The notes under the pieces: generated by a model
Seen by the model: only the letters and a program-made list of their open reading frames with translations
The model's database searches: none
Told to the model about the DNA's origin: nothing
Assembly: GCA_031287575.1 (NCBI GenBank)
Contig: JAITSV010000049.1
Span: forward strand, 1 to 62,542
Source: Desulfovibrio sp.
Lineage (GTDB): Bacteria > Desulfobacterota > Desulfovibrionia > Desulfovibrionales > Desulfovibrionaceae
Length of the DNA stretch: 62,542 bases
Direction of reading: 5' to 3'
Part shown: positions 51,836-60,821 of the stretch, one piece after another
Layout of the letters: each line of letters starts with the position of its first letter
Numbering within the stretch: the first letter of the stretch is position 1
Position numbers and translations under genes: made by a program

Positions 51836-52115
51836 TCTGCACCTCTTCCTTGTAGGCGCGCAGGGCCGTCGCCTGTTCCCGTTCCAGTGCCTCCACCTTT
51901 CTGTCACGGCGGATGATGGCGTCGTCCCGGACCTTGATGTCGCCGCGCAGCAGCGCAATGGCCTGGACGTTGGCCTGTCGCGCCTCTTCCAGGGTGGCCA
52001 CCGACCGGCGCTCCGTTTCCAGGTCGGCGCGCAAATCCTTGATGGTCCCCGCCTGCCACCACAGGGCCAGGCACAGCACGGCTGCCCCGGCCACGATGGC
52101 CAGCAGCCTGTTCAC
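51666..52115 (-). CDS. i-spanin (Rz-like)
   Basis: About 149 residues. An N-terminal membrane helix (LLAIVAGAAVLCLALWW) is followed by a long periplasmic coiled coil (IKDLRADLETERRSVATLEE). It overlaps the Rz1-like gene by about 170 bases. The ATG overlaps the endolysin stop (ATGA at 52112-52115). Confidence 0.85.
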   Translation of the reverse strand: MNRLLAIVAGAAVLCLALWWQAGTIKDLRADLETERRSVATLEEARQANVQAIALLRGDIKVRDDAIIRRDRKVEALEREQATALRAYKEEVQNDEATRAWDAVPVPAAVHRLFGKGGTGARAGAGTGAAPGLADAGNGGSGVERRDQR

Positions 52116-52537
52116 GCCATCCCCTTGGCGCGCCGGATGGCCGCCGCGTAGGTGGTCGGGGCGTAGTGGTCTGCCCAGCCCCTGCCGTTCTCGTGGTCCA
52201 CGATGGCCCGCATCAGCGGCTCCAGGTTGTCCTTCACGCTGATGGGGGCGCCGGGGGCCACGCCCATGCGGGCCGCCACGTGGGCGATGTAGCCTTCGGT
52301 GTCGTTCTCGGTGTCCGGGGCGTACTTGTTCAGGATGCCCCGCACGGTGTTCAGGCCGTCGCGCTCATACTTCAGCAGCACCTTGGCCAGCGCCCGCAGG
52401 CCGTCCTCGTCCCGCACGAAGGTGCAGAAGGCGGAATCGGTCTGCGCCGCCGTCAGCCCTTCCCACGGCGAACCGTGCCGCAGGTTGCCGGGGTTGTTGT
52501 TGCGCACGCCACGGGGGGGATTGTTCCGGTCGATCAT
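52112..52537 (-). CDS. Phage endolysin-like protein (P5-type)
   Basis: About 141 residues. DRNNPPRGVRNNNPGNLRHG and the following SPWEGLTAAQTDSAFCTFVRDEDGLRAL match the family of phage structural protein P5/lysozyme-like muramidases, with VDHENGRGWADHYAP at the end. It would cut peptidoglycan after holin opening. No signal peptide is seen. Coupled by ATGA to both neighbours. Confidence 0.82.
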   Translation of the reverse strand: MIDRNNPPRGVRNNNPGNLRHGSPWEGLTAAQTDSAFCTFVRDEDGLRALAKVLLKYERDGLNTVRGILNKYAPDTENDTEGYIAHVAARMGVAPGAPISVKDNLEPLMRAIVDHENGRGWADHYAPTTYAAAIRRAKGMA

Positions 52538-52746
52538 GCTTCCAGCTCCTTCTGGCAGGTGATGCACAGGCGCACGCCGGGCACCGCCGCGCGCCGGGCC
52601 TGGGGTATGGGGTCGCCGCATTCCTCGCAGGTGGCCCTACTGGTGAGGTCGGCCCGCTGCGCGCCGCGCGCGGTGCGCAAGCGGGCAAGCGCCTCCTGCC
52701 GCAGGAAGAACTCGCGTTCCGTGGCGATGTCCGCTGCGTCGGCCAT
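52534..52746 (-). CDS. TraR/DksA-type zinc finger protein
   Basis: 70 residues: a helical N-terminus, then CEECGDPIPQARRAAVPGVR and CITCQ, a four-cysteine zinc site as in phage TraR proteins. TraR alone mimics DksA with ppGpp and retunes host promoters. It lies in the P2-like lysis block and ends overlapping the endolysin start. Confidence 0.9.
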   Translation of the reverse strand: MADAADIATEREFFLRQEALARLRTARGAQRADLTSRATCEECGDPIPQARRAAVPGVRLCITCQKELEA

Positions 52747-52747
52747 G

Positions 52748-53212
52748 CTAGTTCTGCGAACCCATCAGCCCTTCCGTGTCCGCCTTGGACAGGTAGGGCA
52801 CGCCGTTGATGCGGACAAAATCCGGGCTGGTGACCATGTACTTCAGCTTGGTCAGGTGCTTTTCGCCGCCCTTCTTGTCGATATCCAACAGGTCTTCGAC
52901 CTTGAACTTGCAGCCGAAGGCCTCCACCTTCATTTCCTCGCCGTCGCCAGTCTTGGCGAAGTAGAGGATGTCGAACAGGGGCAGTTCGCGGTACGACCCG
53001 GCGCTTTTCGCCGCCTCGCCCAGCAGGCGCACGCCCAGGGCGTCCAGCTCGATTTCGCCGTCGGCCTTCGCGTCGCCGGAAACCCATCCGTTGGGCACGC
53101 CGTTGTCCTGGGCCACCTCTGTGCCGTCCTCGATCTTCAGAGATGCCTTGGACACGGTGATGGCCAGCGTGCCGATGGTGATGTCGAAGTTCTTTCCGCT
53201 GATGCGCTGCAT
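52748..53212 (-). CDS. Phage tail tube protein (FII-like)
   Basis: About 154 residues, beta-rich. ISGKNFDITIGTLAITVSKASLKIEDGTEVAQDNGVPNGWV is the start typical of DUF2597-type tail tubes of K139/HP1-like phages. It polymerises inside the sheath. It follows the sheath gene after 12 bases. Confidence 0.88.
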   Translation of the reverse strand: MQRISGKNFDITIGTLAITVSKASLKIEDGTEVAQDNGVPNGWVSGDAKADGEIELDALGVRLLGEAAKSAGSYRELPLFDILYFAKTGDGEEMKVEAFGCKFKVEDLLDIDKKGGEKHLTKLKYMVTSPDFVRINGVPYLSKADTEGLMGSQN

Positions 53213-53224
53213 GTGCTCACCCCT

Positions 53225-54334
53225 TTAGGCGTAGTTGGTCAGATCCAGCAGGATGTTGCAGGTAATGGCCTTGGGGCTGTTGTAGGGGCGCACGGCCATC
53301 CAGATTTCCACGGCGTACTTGCTGGGCCACGTGATGACGATGTCGCCTTCCTTGGGCGGTTCCACCTCGCCGGGGAACACCTGCCCAAGGATCTGGCGCG
53401 AGCGGCTCATTTCCCGTAGCGGCTTCATGAAGAACATGGCGGCAGAGGCCATGCTGCCGGGCGTGTTGTTCAGCCGCCGGTCGGCCACGCGGGACACGGC
53501 CAGCGGGTAAATGCGGCGCATGGCCTTCTGCACCACCCGCAGGTTTTCGATGGCCTGGTAGTCGCCGCCGGGCACGTCCAGCACGTTGCCGTCGGTCCAG
53601 TAGACGCCGGGGTAGTCCGGGTACCACTGCGGGGCGGAGAACCGCGCCGCGTCCAGCGCCGCGATGACGGACAGGTCCAGAATGCGCCCGTTCTTGTCAG
53701 CAGGACGGGTGGACCACGCGCCCAGCAGCGCACCGGTGGCCACACGCATGGGCGAATCGGCCACGGTGACGGAGCTGTTGCACAGCCGCCCGGCGTAGGT
53801 GCCCAGCTCCGGCCCCCAAATGGTGGCCACGGGGTTCACCTGGTCGCAGGCAAGGTTGGTGGTCACGGGGCGGACGGCATCCAGCCAGTCTTCCCACGTC
53901 TCGGTGGGCAACGGCCCCCGGCTACGCGGGATGAAGAACAGCGGGCGCATGTAGCGGGCCATGATGCTTTCGGCCTTGGCCTGCATGGCCTCTATCTCCG
54001 TGGGCTGGGCCACCGGGTCGGTGATGGCGATGGCCTCCACCGTCACCCGCTCCATGGCGAAGTCCACGGCCTCGCCCCACGTGTCGCCCTCGGCCAGCGG
54101 AATGGCGCAGCCATTCCAGTTCTGCCCGGCGTTCAGCCGGGCGGCGGCCACATGGGCCTTCAGGTCCGAATCGGCGCTGCCGAACACCCCGTCCAGATCC
54201 GTCTCTGTGTTCAGGGTGATCAGCTTGCCCTCGTTGGTGCCCGCGCCGCGCCCGACGAACAGGAAGAAGTTCTCCACTTCCTCCAGCGGGCCTTGGATCA
54301 GGTTCAGGTTGTTTACCTGCACGCTTCCGAGCAT
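53225..54334 (-). CDS. Phage tail sheath protein (FI-like, DUF2586)
   Basis: About 369 residues of the contractile tail sheath. The LGSVQVNNLNLIQGPLEEVE opening and the C-terminal GDIVITWPSKYAVEIWMAVRP block fit DUF2586 sheaths found in HP1/K139 phages. Its presence shows that the phage is a contractile-tailed myovirus. Confidence 0.9.
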   Translation of the reverse strand: MLGSVQVNNLNLIQGPLEEVENFFLFVGRGAGTNEGKLITLNTETDLDGVFGSADSDLKAHVAAARLNAGQNWNGCAIPLAEGDTWGEAVDFAMERVTVEAIAITDPVAQPTEIEAMQAKAESIMARYMRPLFFIPRSRGPLPTETWEDWLDAVRPVTTNLACDQVNPVATIWGPELGTYAGRLCNSSVTVADSPMRVATGALLGAWSTRPADKNGRILDLSVIAALDAARFSAPQWYPDYPGVYWTDGNVLDVPGGDYQAIENLRVVQKAMRRIYPLAVSRVADRRLNNTPGSMASAAMFFMKPLREMSRSRQILGQVFPGEVEPPKEGDIVITWPSKYAVEIWMAVRPYNSPKAITCNILLDLTNYA

Positions 54335-54344
54335 GGATGGTCTC

Positions 54345-55100
54345 CTATTGGCGGTTCAGTTCCGCCATGACTTTCGTGGCCAGCATGCCCAGCAGGGCCT
54401 CGCTTTCCCCGGCGTTCACGCCAAGGAAAGGCCGCGCGGGGATATGCACCGTCCAACTTGTCTTCTTGGGCGCCGTGGCGCTGCCGTGCACCAGCATGCG
54501 CAACAGCCACGCCGCCTGTTTCTGCTTCATGGTCCGGCGAATGTGCATGCTGGAAACGCGGCGCAGGCGGACCTTGCCGTCGCGCCCCCGCACCGGCTGC
54601 CGGTAGCCGTGCCGCAACAGGGCATCGGCCATCCGCTTGGTGGCCGGTTCGCCATCCTTGCGGTTTCGTGGCGCGTCACCCATGTTCGACGCGCCCCGCT
54701 TGACCGTGATGTCCATGCCGCGAAAATGCGCGTAGGCGATGTTCGCCCAGCCCCCCATCTTGCCCTTCTTCTGCCACGACACCACCACGTGATCGTCCTG
54801 GCGGTAGGTGCTCATGTTCCCGGCCTTGCCCAGCGCCTCGAACATCCGGCGCTTCTTGCGCCAGTTACCGTCCTTGCTCTTGCGGTAGCGCGACCTTTTG
54901 GCCGAGCGCGGCGCCATTGCCCCGCCTTCAAGGTGTTCCTGCTTGCGAGCGCGCCGGGCCGAAAATTTCCGCACCTCGCGGCCCATCTCGCGCGCCAGTT
55001 CAAAGCGGCGGCGCGGGTTGAAGCGCAGTTGCTCCAGTTGCTCGTACAAGCGGTCTCTGGTCGCCAGTTGCAGCGAGATGTCCACAAGGCCCCTGTCCAT
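54345..55100 (-). CDS. Phage virion morphogenesis protein (gpS-like)
   Basis: About 251 residues, strongly basic, with a C-terminal block IPARPFLGVNAGESEALLGML typical of the gpS/Mu gpG tail-completion family (PARPFLG). The insert RYRKSKDGNWRKKRRMFEAL makes it longer than P2 gpS (150). Its start overlaps the gpR stop by one base (TGATG). Confidence 0.85.
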   Translation of the reverse strand: MDRGLVDISLQLATRDRLYEQLEQLRFNPRRRFELAREMGREVRKFSARRARKQEHLEGGAMAPRSAKRSRYRKSKDGNWRKKRRMFEALGKAGNMSTYRQDDHVVVSWQKKGKMGGWANIAYAHFRGMDITVKRGASNMGDAPRNRKDGEPATKRMADALLRHGYRQPVRGRDGKVRLRRVSSMHIRRTMKQKQAAWLLRMLVHGSATAPKKTSWTVHIPARPFLGVNAGESEALLGMLATKVMAELNRQ

Positions 55101-55567
55101 CACGCCTCCCCGCGCCGCGCGCCGAAGGTGAACGAATCCGCAGCCACGATCTCCGGCGCGGCCACACTCCAGCGCCTGCCGTTGAAGGGGACGGGGCCTG
55201 CCGGGTCTTCCGCCACGGTGATGCGTTCTTCGAACTCCACGGCCAACTCCACGTCGCTGGTGGTGGCGTCGTTGATGTCCACGTCCAGCTCCGGCTCGGC
55301 CAGCCCGTCGCGGTCGCCGTCGTGGTCGGCCAGCCAGCCAAGCACGATGGCCATCAGCGTGGGGCCGTCGCCCGCGTAGCGTTCCAGCCGGATCACCGCG
55401 TCGTACTTCCACACGCCCACTTCAAGTTGGGCGCGGCCATCAGGCGTTGTGCCCAGGTCGCGCCCGGTGGCCAGCAAATCGCCCTTGTCCGCAAAGGCGT
55501 GCATCTGCTCGCGCGGCAGGCCGGTGGTGGTCAGCAGGTGGTCAACGAGGGATGAAATCTTGCGCAT
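55100..55567 (-). CDS. Phage tail completion protein (gpR-like)
   Basis: About 155 residues, the same size as P2 gpR, beginning RKISSLVDHLLTTTGLPREQMHAFADKGDLLATGRDLGTT. It joins the head to the tail together with gpS. Placed next to gpS as in P2. The coupling by TGATG suggests equal production. Confidence 0.82.
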   Translation of the reverse strand: MRKISSLVDHLLTTTGLPREQMHAFADKGDLLATGRDLGTTPDGRAQLEVGVWKYDAVIRLERYAGDGPTLMAIVLGWLADHDGDRDGLAEPELDVDINDATTSDVELAVEFEERITVAEDPAGPVPFNGRRWSVAAPEIVAADSFTFGARRGEA

Positions 55568-55574
55568 GCCCGCC

Positions 55575-56030
55575 TCACACCAATTCCGCGTCGATGCGCC
55601 CGCGCCCGCGCAGATCGGCTATGGCGTCGTGCGCCCAGGTGTAGAAGCGGTCGGCCACGTCCGGGCCTTCTTTGGCATCTTCGCGGGCGGCCTCGCGCCG
55701 CTCCACGGTGGCGAACTGGCCCAGCAGCAACGCCTTTGCGTGGCAGAACACCGCCCGCTTGAAGAGCCGCGTTGCCTCGCCTGCCATGCCGTACACAGGC
55801 ACGGCGTCAAGACTGGCGAACCCCGCCGCCTCCTGCTCCGCGCGCCACGCCTGCAACTGGCGCACGGCCCACAGCCGGGCCAGGCCAAGGTGATCGGCCA
55901 CCAACGCCTCCGCGTATTCGGCAGGCAGCCGGTACACGCGCTGGAACTCGCCCACGGACAGATCCGGATACCAGCCGTCGCCCGGCAGGGTGACGGTGGA
56001 GGTCTGGTCGGTGATGGCGTTGAAGCTCAT
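55575..56030 (-). CDS. Phage head completion protein (gpL-like)
   Basis: About 151 residues. DGWYPDLSVGEFQRVYRLPAEYAEALVADHL is the conserved P2 gpL opening; the remainder is helical. It closes the connector in the neck. The start MSFNAITDQ at 56030 matches the family N-terminus, better than an 18-codon extension upstream. Confidence 0.87.
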   Translation of the reverse strand: MSFNAITDQTSTVTLPGDGWYPDLSVGEFQRVYRLPAEYAEALVADHLGLARLWAVRQLQAWRAEQEAAGFASLDAVPVYGMAGEATRLFKRAVFCHAKALLLGQFATVERREAAREDAKEGPDVADRFYTWAHDAIADLRGRGRIDAELV

Positions 56031-56132
56031 GGCGTGGCCCGTTCGTTTGGTTGGGGGCGGACCCGGATGTTCAGTCACCGGCACCCTGTGCCGTGCATCC
56101 GTCCGGGCCGCCCCGGCTGGGTGGAGGAGTAT

Positions 56133-56921
56133 CTAGCTCCCCGCCCCGTCGCCGCCCGCCGGTTCTTCGGGGGCAGCGCCGGGTGCGGCGGCATTGCTTT
56201 CTTCAGTGTCGGGCGCAGCCTGTCCGCCCTCGCGGGTAAGCCGCTTGCGCACGCCGTCCAGCGCAGTCTTCACCTTGGCACCCAGATCCAGCGCGCGGGC
56301 CAGCTCACGTTCCGCCGTGGTCAGGTCGCCGCCCTGCTCGGCCCGCAAGCCGAACAGGCGATGGAAGCCCGCGCGCACCTTGTCCGGCACCTCGCCGCCG
56401 GGTTCCACCAGCGACTGCGCCTGCGACAGGTACGGCTCGAAGTCGTGCCCGGCGTCGTGCTGGCGCTCGGCCCACGCAACCACGGCGGACGCCACGAACA
56501 GCGGCACGCTGGCGCGGAAGCGCTCCGGCAGCGGCAGCCCCTGTTCCATGGCCCACGCGGCCACGCGCAGGCCCTCTTCCATGCAGCCCGCGTCCAGGCA
56601 CCACACCAGGTAGTAGCCCAGCAGCTCGTGCCGCTGGCTGTCGGCCATCAGGCGCGCCGCATAGTCGCGGTACTTGGGGATGAGGGTGTCGCGCTTCAGG
56701 TCGATCTTGCGTTCGACGGAAGCGATGGACGACAGCGCCGCCAGATCCTCGGACAGCGAGGCGGAAAGGAAGGTGCCCAGCTGGCTGCCGCCCAGCAGGC
56801 CACGGGGCGCGGCGGGCATGCTGCCCAGCACCACGGCCCCGGCCCCTATCCGCTCGCCCGGCGCGTCATTGCCCACGGGGGCCACGCGCGCGGCTTGCTG
56901 GTTTTTGCGCATCAGGCTCAT
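56133..56921 (-). CDS. Phage terminase small subunit (gpM-like)
   Basis: About 262 residues, close to P2 gpM (247). LKRDTLIPKYRDYAARLMADSQRHELLGYYLVWCLDAGCMEEGL is the family core. It binds cos DNA and partners the large subunit. A coupled ATG lies two bases after the capsid stop; a GTG at 56933 overlapping the capsid end is an alternative. The C-terminal tail is acidic and low complexity. Confidence 0.88.
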   Translation of the reverse strand: MSLMRKNQQAARVAPVGNDAPGERIGAGAVVLGSMPAAPRGLLGGSQLGTFLSASLSEDLAALSSIASVERKIDLKRDTLIPKYRDYAARLMADSQRHELLGYYLVWCLDAGCMEEGLRVAAWAMEQGLPLPERFRASVPLFVASAVVAWAERQHDAGHDFEPYLSQAQSLVEPGGEVPDKVRAGFHRLFGLRAEQGGDLTTAERELARALDLGAKVKTALDGVRKRLTREGGQAAPDTEESNAAAPGAAPEEPAGGDGAGS

Positions 56922-56923
56922 GG

Positions 56924-57946
56924 TTAATCCCACCCGCCCTCGCCGTCGGGCAGCTTCACGTTATCGAAGTCCACAGCCACGAAGCGCTCGGGGGTTTCCA
57001 CCACGTAGCCCTCGTTGCGGCTGTTGTAGTCTTCCACGCGGTCCTTCTTGGGGTTGTCCTCCACCTTGCGGCGCCACGAGCCGTTTTGCAGGTAGACGGA
57101 AAGGTTGTCGTAGCTGGTGACCACAAGGCCGCGACCGGGGAAGTTGCTGGGGGTATCCCACGTCAGCCCGCCAAAGGTGGTCAGCGCGTTGCCCAGCAGG
57201 GCCTTTTCCGTGGGCTTGCCGCCCACCACGGCGAACAGCGCGGCCTTTTCCTGCGCGATGAGGTCGGTACCGATCAGCGCCACCAGGTTCTGGCGCATGT
57301 AGGTGGGAATGCCCTGCAACAGGTCGTGCACGGCAATGTCCAGGTTAGCCCAGTCGCCGCCCGCGCCGATGCGGATTTCACCGGCGGTGGCGCCGCCGCT
57401 CAGGATGTTGCCGGGCAGGTTTTCGCGCATGTACTGCATCCAGCCCTTGTTCACGTCCTGCATCAGCGGGAAGGCGGAAAGGTCGGTATCGGCGGCAGCC
57501 GAGCGGCCATGCCAGCCCACCAGTTCGCGGTCATTGGCCATGCGCTCCTGCACGTAGCGGGAGTAGCGGTCGCCCATGTCGGGGAACTTGGCCCACGCGT
57601 CCATGGTGGCGTAGCGCATGTAGACGTCGGTGTTGGTCTGGGCCAGCTTGTAGCGGTACGCCTTCAGGCCCAGCACGTTGCGGGGCGTGCGTTCCTTGTC
57701 GGCGCTGGTGTCCGTGCGTCCCGAAACGGGGCCGGTGGCCGAGCCGAGCAGGGTTTCGCCTTCCAGATCATCCACGGGGATGGTGTTGATCTTGGGCAGA
57801 AAGGTGGACCGCTCCACGATGGCGTCCTGCAGGCGCTGTTCAACGGTGGGCGAAATGGAAAACTGCTGGCGCACGTTGGGCACGCCGTAGGTGGCGGCCA
57901 TGCGGCTGCACAGGGTGTTGAACTTCTGGCGGGTACTTTCGCGCAT
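56924..57946 (-). CDS. Major capsid protein (gpN-like)
   Basis: About 340 residues (P2 gpN 357). RQKFNTLCSRMAATYGVPNV, SISPTVEQRLQDAIVERSTFLPKIN and the C-terminal SRNEGYVVETPERFVAVDF are diagnostic of the P2 capsid family with HK97 fold. GGAGGAAC precedes the ATG at 57946. Confidence 0.95.
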   Translation of the reverse strand: MRESTRQKFNTLCSRMAATYGVPNVRQQFSISPTVEQRLQDAIVERSTFLPKINTIPVDDLEGETLLGSATGPVSGRTDTSADKERTPRNVLGLKAYRYKLAQTNTDVYMRYATMDAWAKFPDMGDRYSRYVQERMANDRELVGWHGRSAAADTDLSAFPLMQDVNKGWMQYMRENLPGNILSGGATAGEIRIGAGGDWANLDIAVHDLLQGIPTYMRQNLVALIGTDLIAQEKAALFAVVGGKPTEKALLGNALTTFGGLTWDTPSNFPGRGLVVTSYDNLSVYLQNGSWRRKVEDNPKKDRVEDYNSRNEGYVVETPERFVAVDFDNVKLPDGEGGWD

Positions 57947-57963
57947 GTGGGTTCCTCCCGCCC

Positions 57964-58839
57964 CTACAGAAGGGGGGCGTTGTCGTCCGCCGGGCCTTCG
58001 GTGGGGGGCACCGGCGTGCCGGACTTGGCGGCCTCGAACCGGGCGGCGATGCCATCCATCTGCGCGCCCAGCTTGGTGATGGCTGCGGCCAGCTCGGTGT
58101 ACTTTTCCGACTCCGCCCCGACAGGGGCAGCCGGGGCCGCAGGGGCGGCAGGGGCAGCCGGGGCCGCAGGTGCGGCGGGCTGCGCCGGGGCAGCCGGACT
58201 GGCCGTGAAGGTGGCCACGGTGGCCTTGATCTCGGTAACGGTGGTGGCAAGGGCGTCGATCTTGCCCTGCATCTCCGCGTACTGCTGTGCGTCCATGGGC
58301 TCCTCGCGTTGGGTGGCGTTGGGGGTGAACAACTGAAAAAGCCGGGCCACCCACGAGGGTTCCCGGTCTTCTGCTTCTGCGGGCAGGACGCATTCCACGT
58401 TGGCCAGAAACTGGCTGCCCGGCGTGTTGCGGCGAGCGGCAAACTTCAACTCGCTGGTGCCCAGCGAGGCGGGGGAATCGGTAATGCCAAGGCCCAGCAG
58501 GTAGGCCCGGCCCGTGCCCGCGAAGTTGTCGTCAAGCTCCACGGAAAAGAAGAGCCGCTGCCCGTACTGGTTGCCCATCAGGTAGTTGGCGTTGGGCTGA
58601 AGCCGCGCATACAGGCTGACCACGCCGCCCTCTTCTTCCGCCTTCAGCTCCAGCACTTTGCCGTAGTTCTGAAAGCGGAAGTGGTCCGGCCAGATCAGGG
58701 CGGTGTAGGTATCGGGGTTGTACGATTCCGCAGCCTGCAACAGCCACTCGGGGTTCATGGTTCTGCCATCAACGGTGGCCCCGGACTGTGCAATCTTGAT
58801 GAAATCCGTAGTGAGGGTGGGCTTGCTCATGCGCGCCAT
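57964..58839 (-). CDS. Capsid scaffolding protease (gpO-like)
   Basis: About 291 residues. The N-terminal serine protease has the expected triad neighbourhoods: Asp in TVDGR, His in WPDHFRF and Ser in FFSVELDD. The C-terminal half is the scaffold. Between them is a Pro/Ala repeat (about residues 214-239) from a short DNA repeat. A second ATG at 58830 could be the true start; neither has a strong ribosome site. It is divergent from the terminase gene. Confidence 0.88.
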   Translation of the reverse strand: MARMSKPTLTTDFIKIAQSGATVDGRTMNPEWLLQAAESYNPDTYTALIWPDHFRFQNYGKVLELKAEEEGGVVSLYARLQPNANYLMGNQYGQRLFFSVELDDNFAGTGRAYLLGLGITDSPASLGTSELKFAARRNTPGSQFLANVECVLPAEAEDREPSWVARLFQLFTPNATQREEPMDAQQYAEMQGKIDALATTVTEIKATVATFTASPAAPAQPAAPAAPAAPAAPAAPAAPVGAESEKYTELAAAITKLGAQMDGIAARFEAAKSGTPVPPTEGPADDNAPLL

Positions 58840-58877
58840 GTAGGCACGGCACGCAAGGCAAGGTCAAAGACATGGCG

Positions 58878-58898
58878 TCCGATTTTGGCAAAATCGGA
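58878..58898. promoter_or_regulatory. Dyad in the divergent gpO/gpP control region
   Basis: TCCGATTTT-GGC-AAAATCGGA is a perfect 21-base interrupted palindrome between the divergent scaffold and terminase genes, a suitable place for a late-gene activator or repressor. Its position supports the terminase start at 58944 rather than 58872. Confidence 0.55.
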
Positions 58899-58943
58899 TT
58901 TGTGGTGCGTTGGCGGTTGCCGCAACAGTGCTATTGCAGCACG

Positions 58944-60803
58944 ATGGAGACCATTGCAGACGGCGGGAATACGCAGGAAGCCCGGCAGGGCGTGCGCCAG
59001 TACCCGGACGAGATACGGCAGGCCGCGCGGGGCATGTACCTGCGGCGCTACACCGTGGCGGACATTTCCGACGCGCTGGGCGTGCCGCGCCGCACCGTCT
59101 ACCACTGGAGCACGACGGGCGAATGGGACGCCCTGCTCACGCACGAGACGGCGGAAGAAGCCGTTACCCGCCGCCTCACCCTGCTGGCCGAGCGCGACCC
59201 CAAGACGCCCGGCGAACTGCGCGAGGTGGAGCTGCTGGTGGCCACGCTGGAGCGGTTGCAGGCCCTGCGCACCAAAGAAGTGGCCCTGGCGCGCCAGCGA
59301 GGACAGGAGCAGGGCAGCGCCCACCCCGGCCCGGCCCCCCAGCCGGACGCCGCTCCCGGCGAGTACGCCGCAGACTCCCCTTCCCCGCGCCCCCGCCAAG
59401 CCCGGCGGGGCAAGCCCATCAAGAACGACGTTACAGCCCTGACGCCGGAGCTGTTCGCGGACAAGTTCCACCGCCGGTACTTCGGCTACCAGCACGCCCT
59501 GCGCGCGGCCAAGCAGCACCGCAACCGCATGTTGCTGAAGGCCCGGCAAATCGGCGCCACGTGGTACTTCGCGCAGGAGGCCTTCGAAGACGCCTGCCTG
59601 ACCGGCGACAACCAGATTTTCCTTTCCGCCACCAAGGCGCAGTCGCAGGTGTTCCGCAACTACATCGTGCAGGCCGCTTCCGATGCCTTCGACATCACCC
59701 TTTCCGGCAACCCGCTGATACTGCACACCCGCAACGGCAAGGCCGAGCTGCACTTTCTGTCCAACAACTCGCGCAGCGCGCAGAGCTACCACGGGCACGT
59801 CTACATCGACGAGTTCTTCTGGATCACCAAGTTCCGCGAGCTGTACAAGGTGGCCACCGGCATGGCCGCGCACAAGAAGTGGCGGCGCACGCTTTTTTCC
59901 ACGCCATCGGCCATCACCCACGACGCCTACCCGCTGTGGACCGGCGAAGCCTTTCAGAAGCGCTTTGCCAAGCCCCGGCCTTGGCCGGACGCCGCCGCCC
60001 TGCGCGCCGGTTTCCTGTGCCCGGACACTTACTGGCGCAACATCATCACGCTGGCCGACGCGGAGGCGGGCGGCTGCGACCTGTTCGACGTGGCCCAGCT
60101 GCGGCTGGAATACACGCCGGACGAATTCCGCCAGCTGTTCGACTGCGAGTTCATCGACGACACCCAGGGCGTGTTCCGCCTGGCGCTGCTGGAACGCTGC
60201 ATGACAGACCCGGCGGACTGGCCGGACTACGCCCCCGGCGCGCCCCGCCCGGTGGGCAACCACCCGGTGTGGGGCGGGTACGACCCCAGCCGCTCGCGCG
60301 ACGACGCATCGTTCGTGGTGCTGCAACCGCCCCTGAAGCCGGGCGGGGTGATCCGCTGCGTGGAGCGGCACAAGTGGGTGGGCAAGAGCTACCTGTGGCA
60401 GGCGGAACGCATCCGCGAGCTGGCGGACAAGTACCGCTTTGCGCACCTGGGCATAGACACCACCGGCCCCGGCATTGGCGTGTACGAGCACGTGCGCCAG
60501 TTCTGCCCGGTGGCCGCGCCCATCAACTACGCCGTGGCCAGCAAGGCCGCCCTTGTCCTGAAGGCCCGCGAGGTGATCGAGGAGCAGCGGCTGGAATGGG
60601 ACGCGGCGGAAACGGACATCGCCCACGCCTTTCTGACCATTCGGCAGACCACCACCGACAAGGGACAGATTACCTACGCCGCCGGGCGCACGCCCACCAC
60701 CGGGCATGCCGACGTGGCGTGGGCCATCATGCACGCGCTGGCGGCGGAACCGCTGGCGCGCCAGACCGGGCACGGGGGCTGCACCGTGGTTATCGGCGCG
60801 TAG
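58944..60803 (+). CDS. Phage terminase large subunit (gpP-like)
   Basis: About 619 residues. An N-terminal helix-turn-helix (YTVADISDALGVPRRTVYHW) is followed by the ATPase domain with LLKARQIGATW (Walker A variant of P2-like terminases) and HVYIDEFFW (Walker B). The C-terminal nuclease domain opens with WGGYDPSRSRDDASFVVL. It powers DNA packaging. An in-frame ATG at 58872 is possible, but that extension would encode through the 21-base dyad. Confidence 0.93.
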   Translation: METIADGGNTQEARQGVRQYPDEIRQAARGMYLRRYTVADISDALGVPRRTVYHWSTTGEWDALLTHETAEEAVTRRLTLLAERDPKTPGELREVELLVATLERLQALRTKEVALARQRGQEQGSAHPGPAPQPDAAPGEYAADSPSPRPRQARRGKPIKNDVTALTPELFADKFHRRYFGYQHALRAAKQHRNRMLLKARQIGATWYFAQEAFEDACLTGDNQIFLSATKAQSQVFRNYIVQAASDAFDITLSGNPLILHTRNGKAELHFLSNNSRSAQSYHGHVYIDEFFWITKFRELYKVATGMAAHKKWRRTLFSTPSAITHDAYPLWTGEAFQKRFAKPRPWPDAAALRAGFLCPDTYWRNIITLADAEAGGCDLFDVAQLRLEYTPDEFRQLFDCEFIDDTQGVFRLALLERCMTDPADWPDYAPGAPRPVGNHPVWGGYDPSRSRDDASFVVLQPPLKPGGVIRCVERHKWVGKSYLWQAERIRELADKYRFAHLGIDTTGPGIGVYEHVRQFCPVAAPINYAVASKAALVLKAREVIEEQRLEWDAAETDIAHAFLTIRQTTTDKGQITYAAGRTPTTGHADVAWAIMHALAAEPLARQTGHGGCTVVIGA

Positions 60804-60821
60804 CGCAAACAGGAGGGATAC

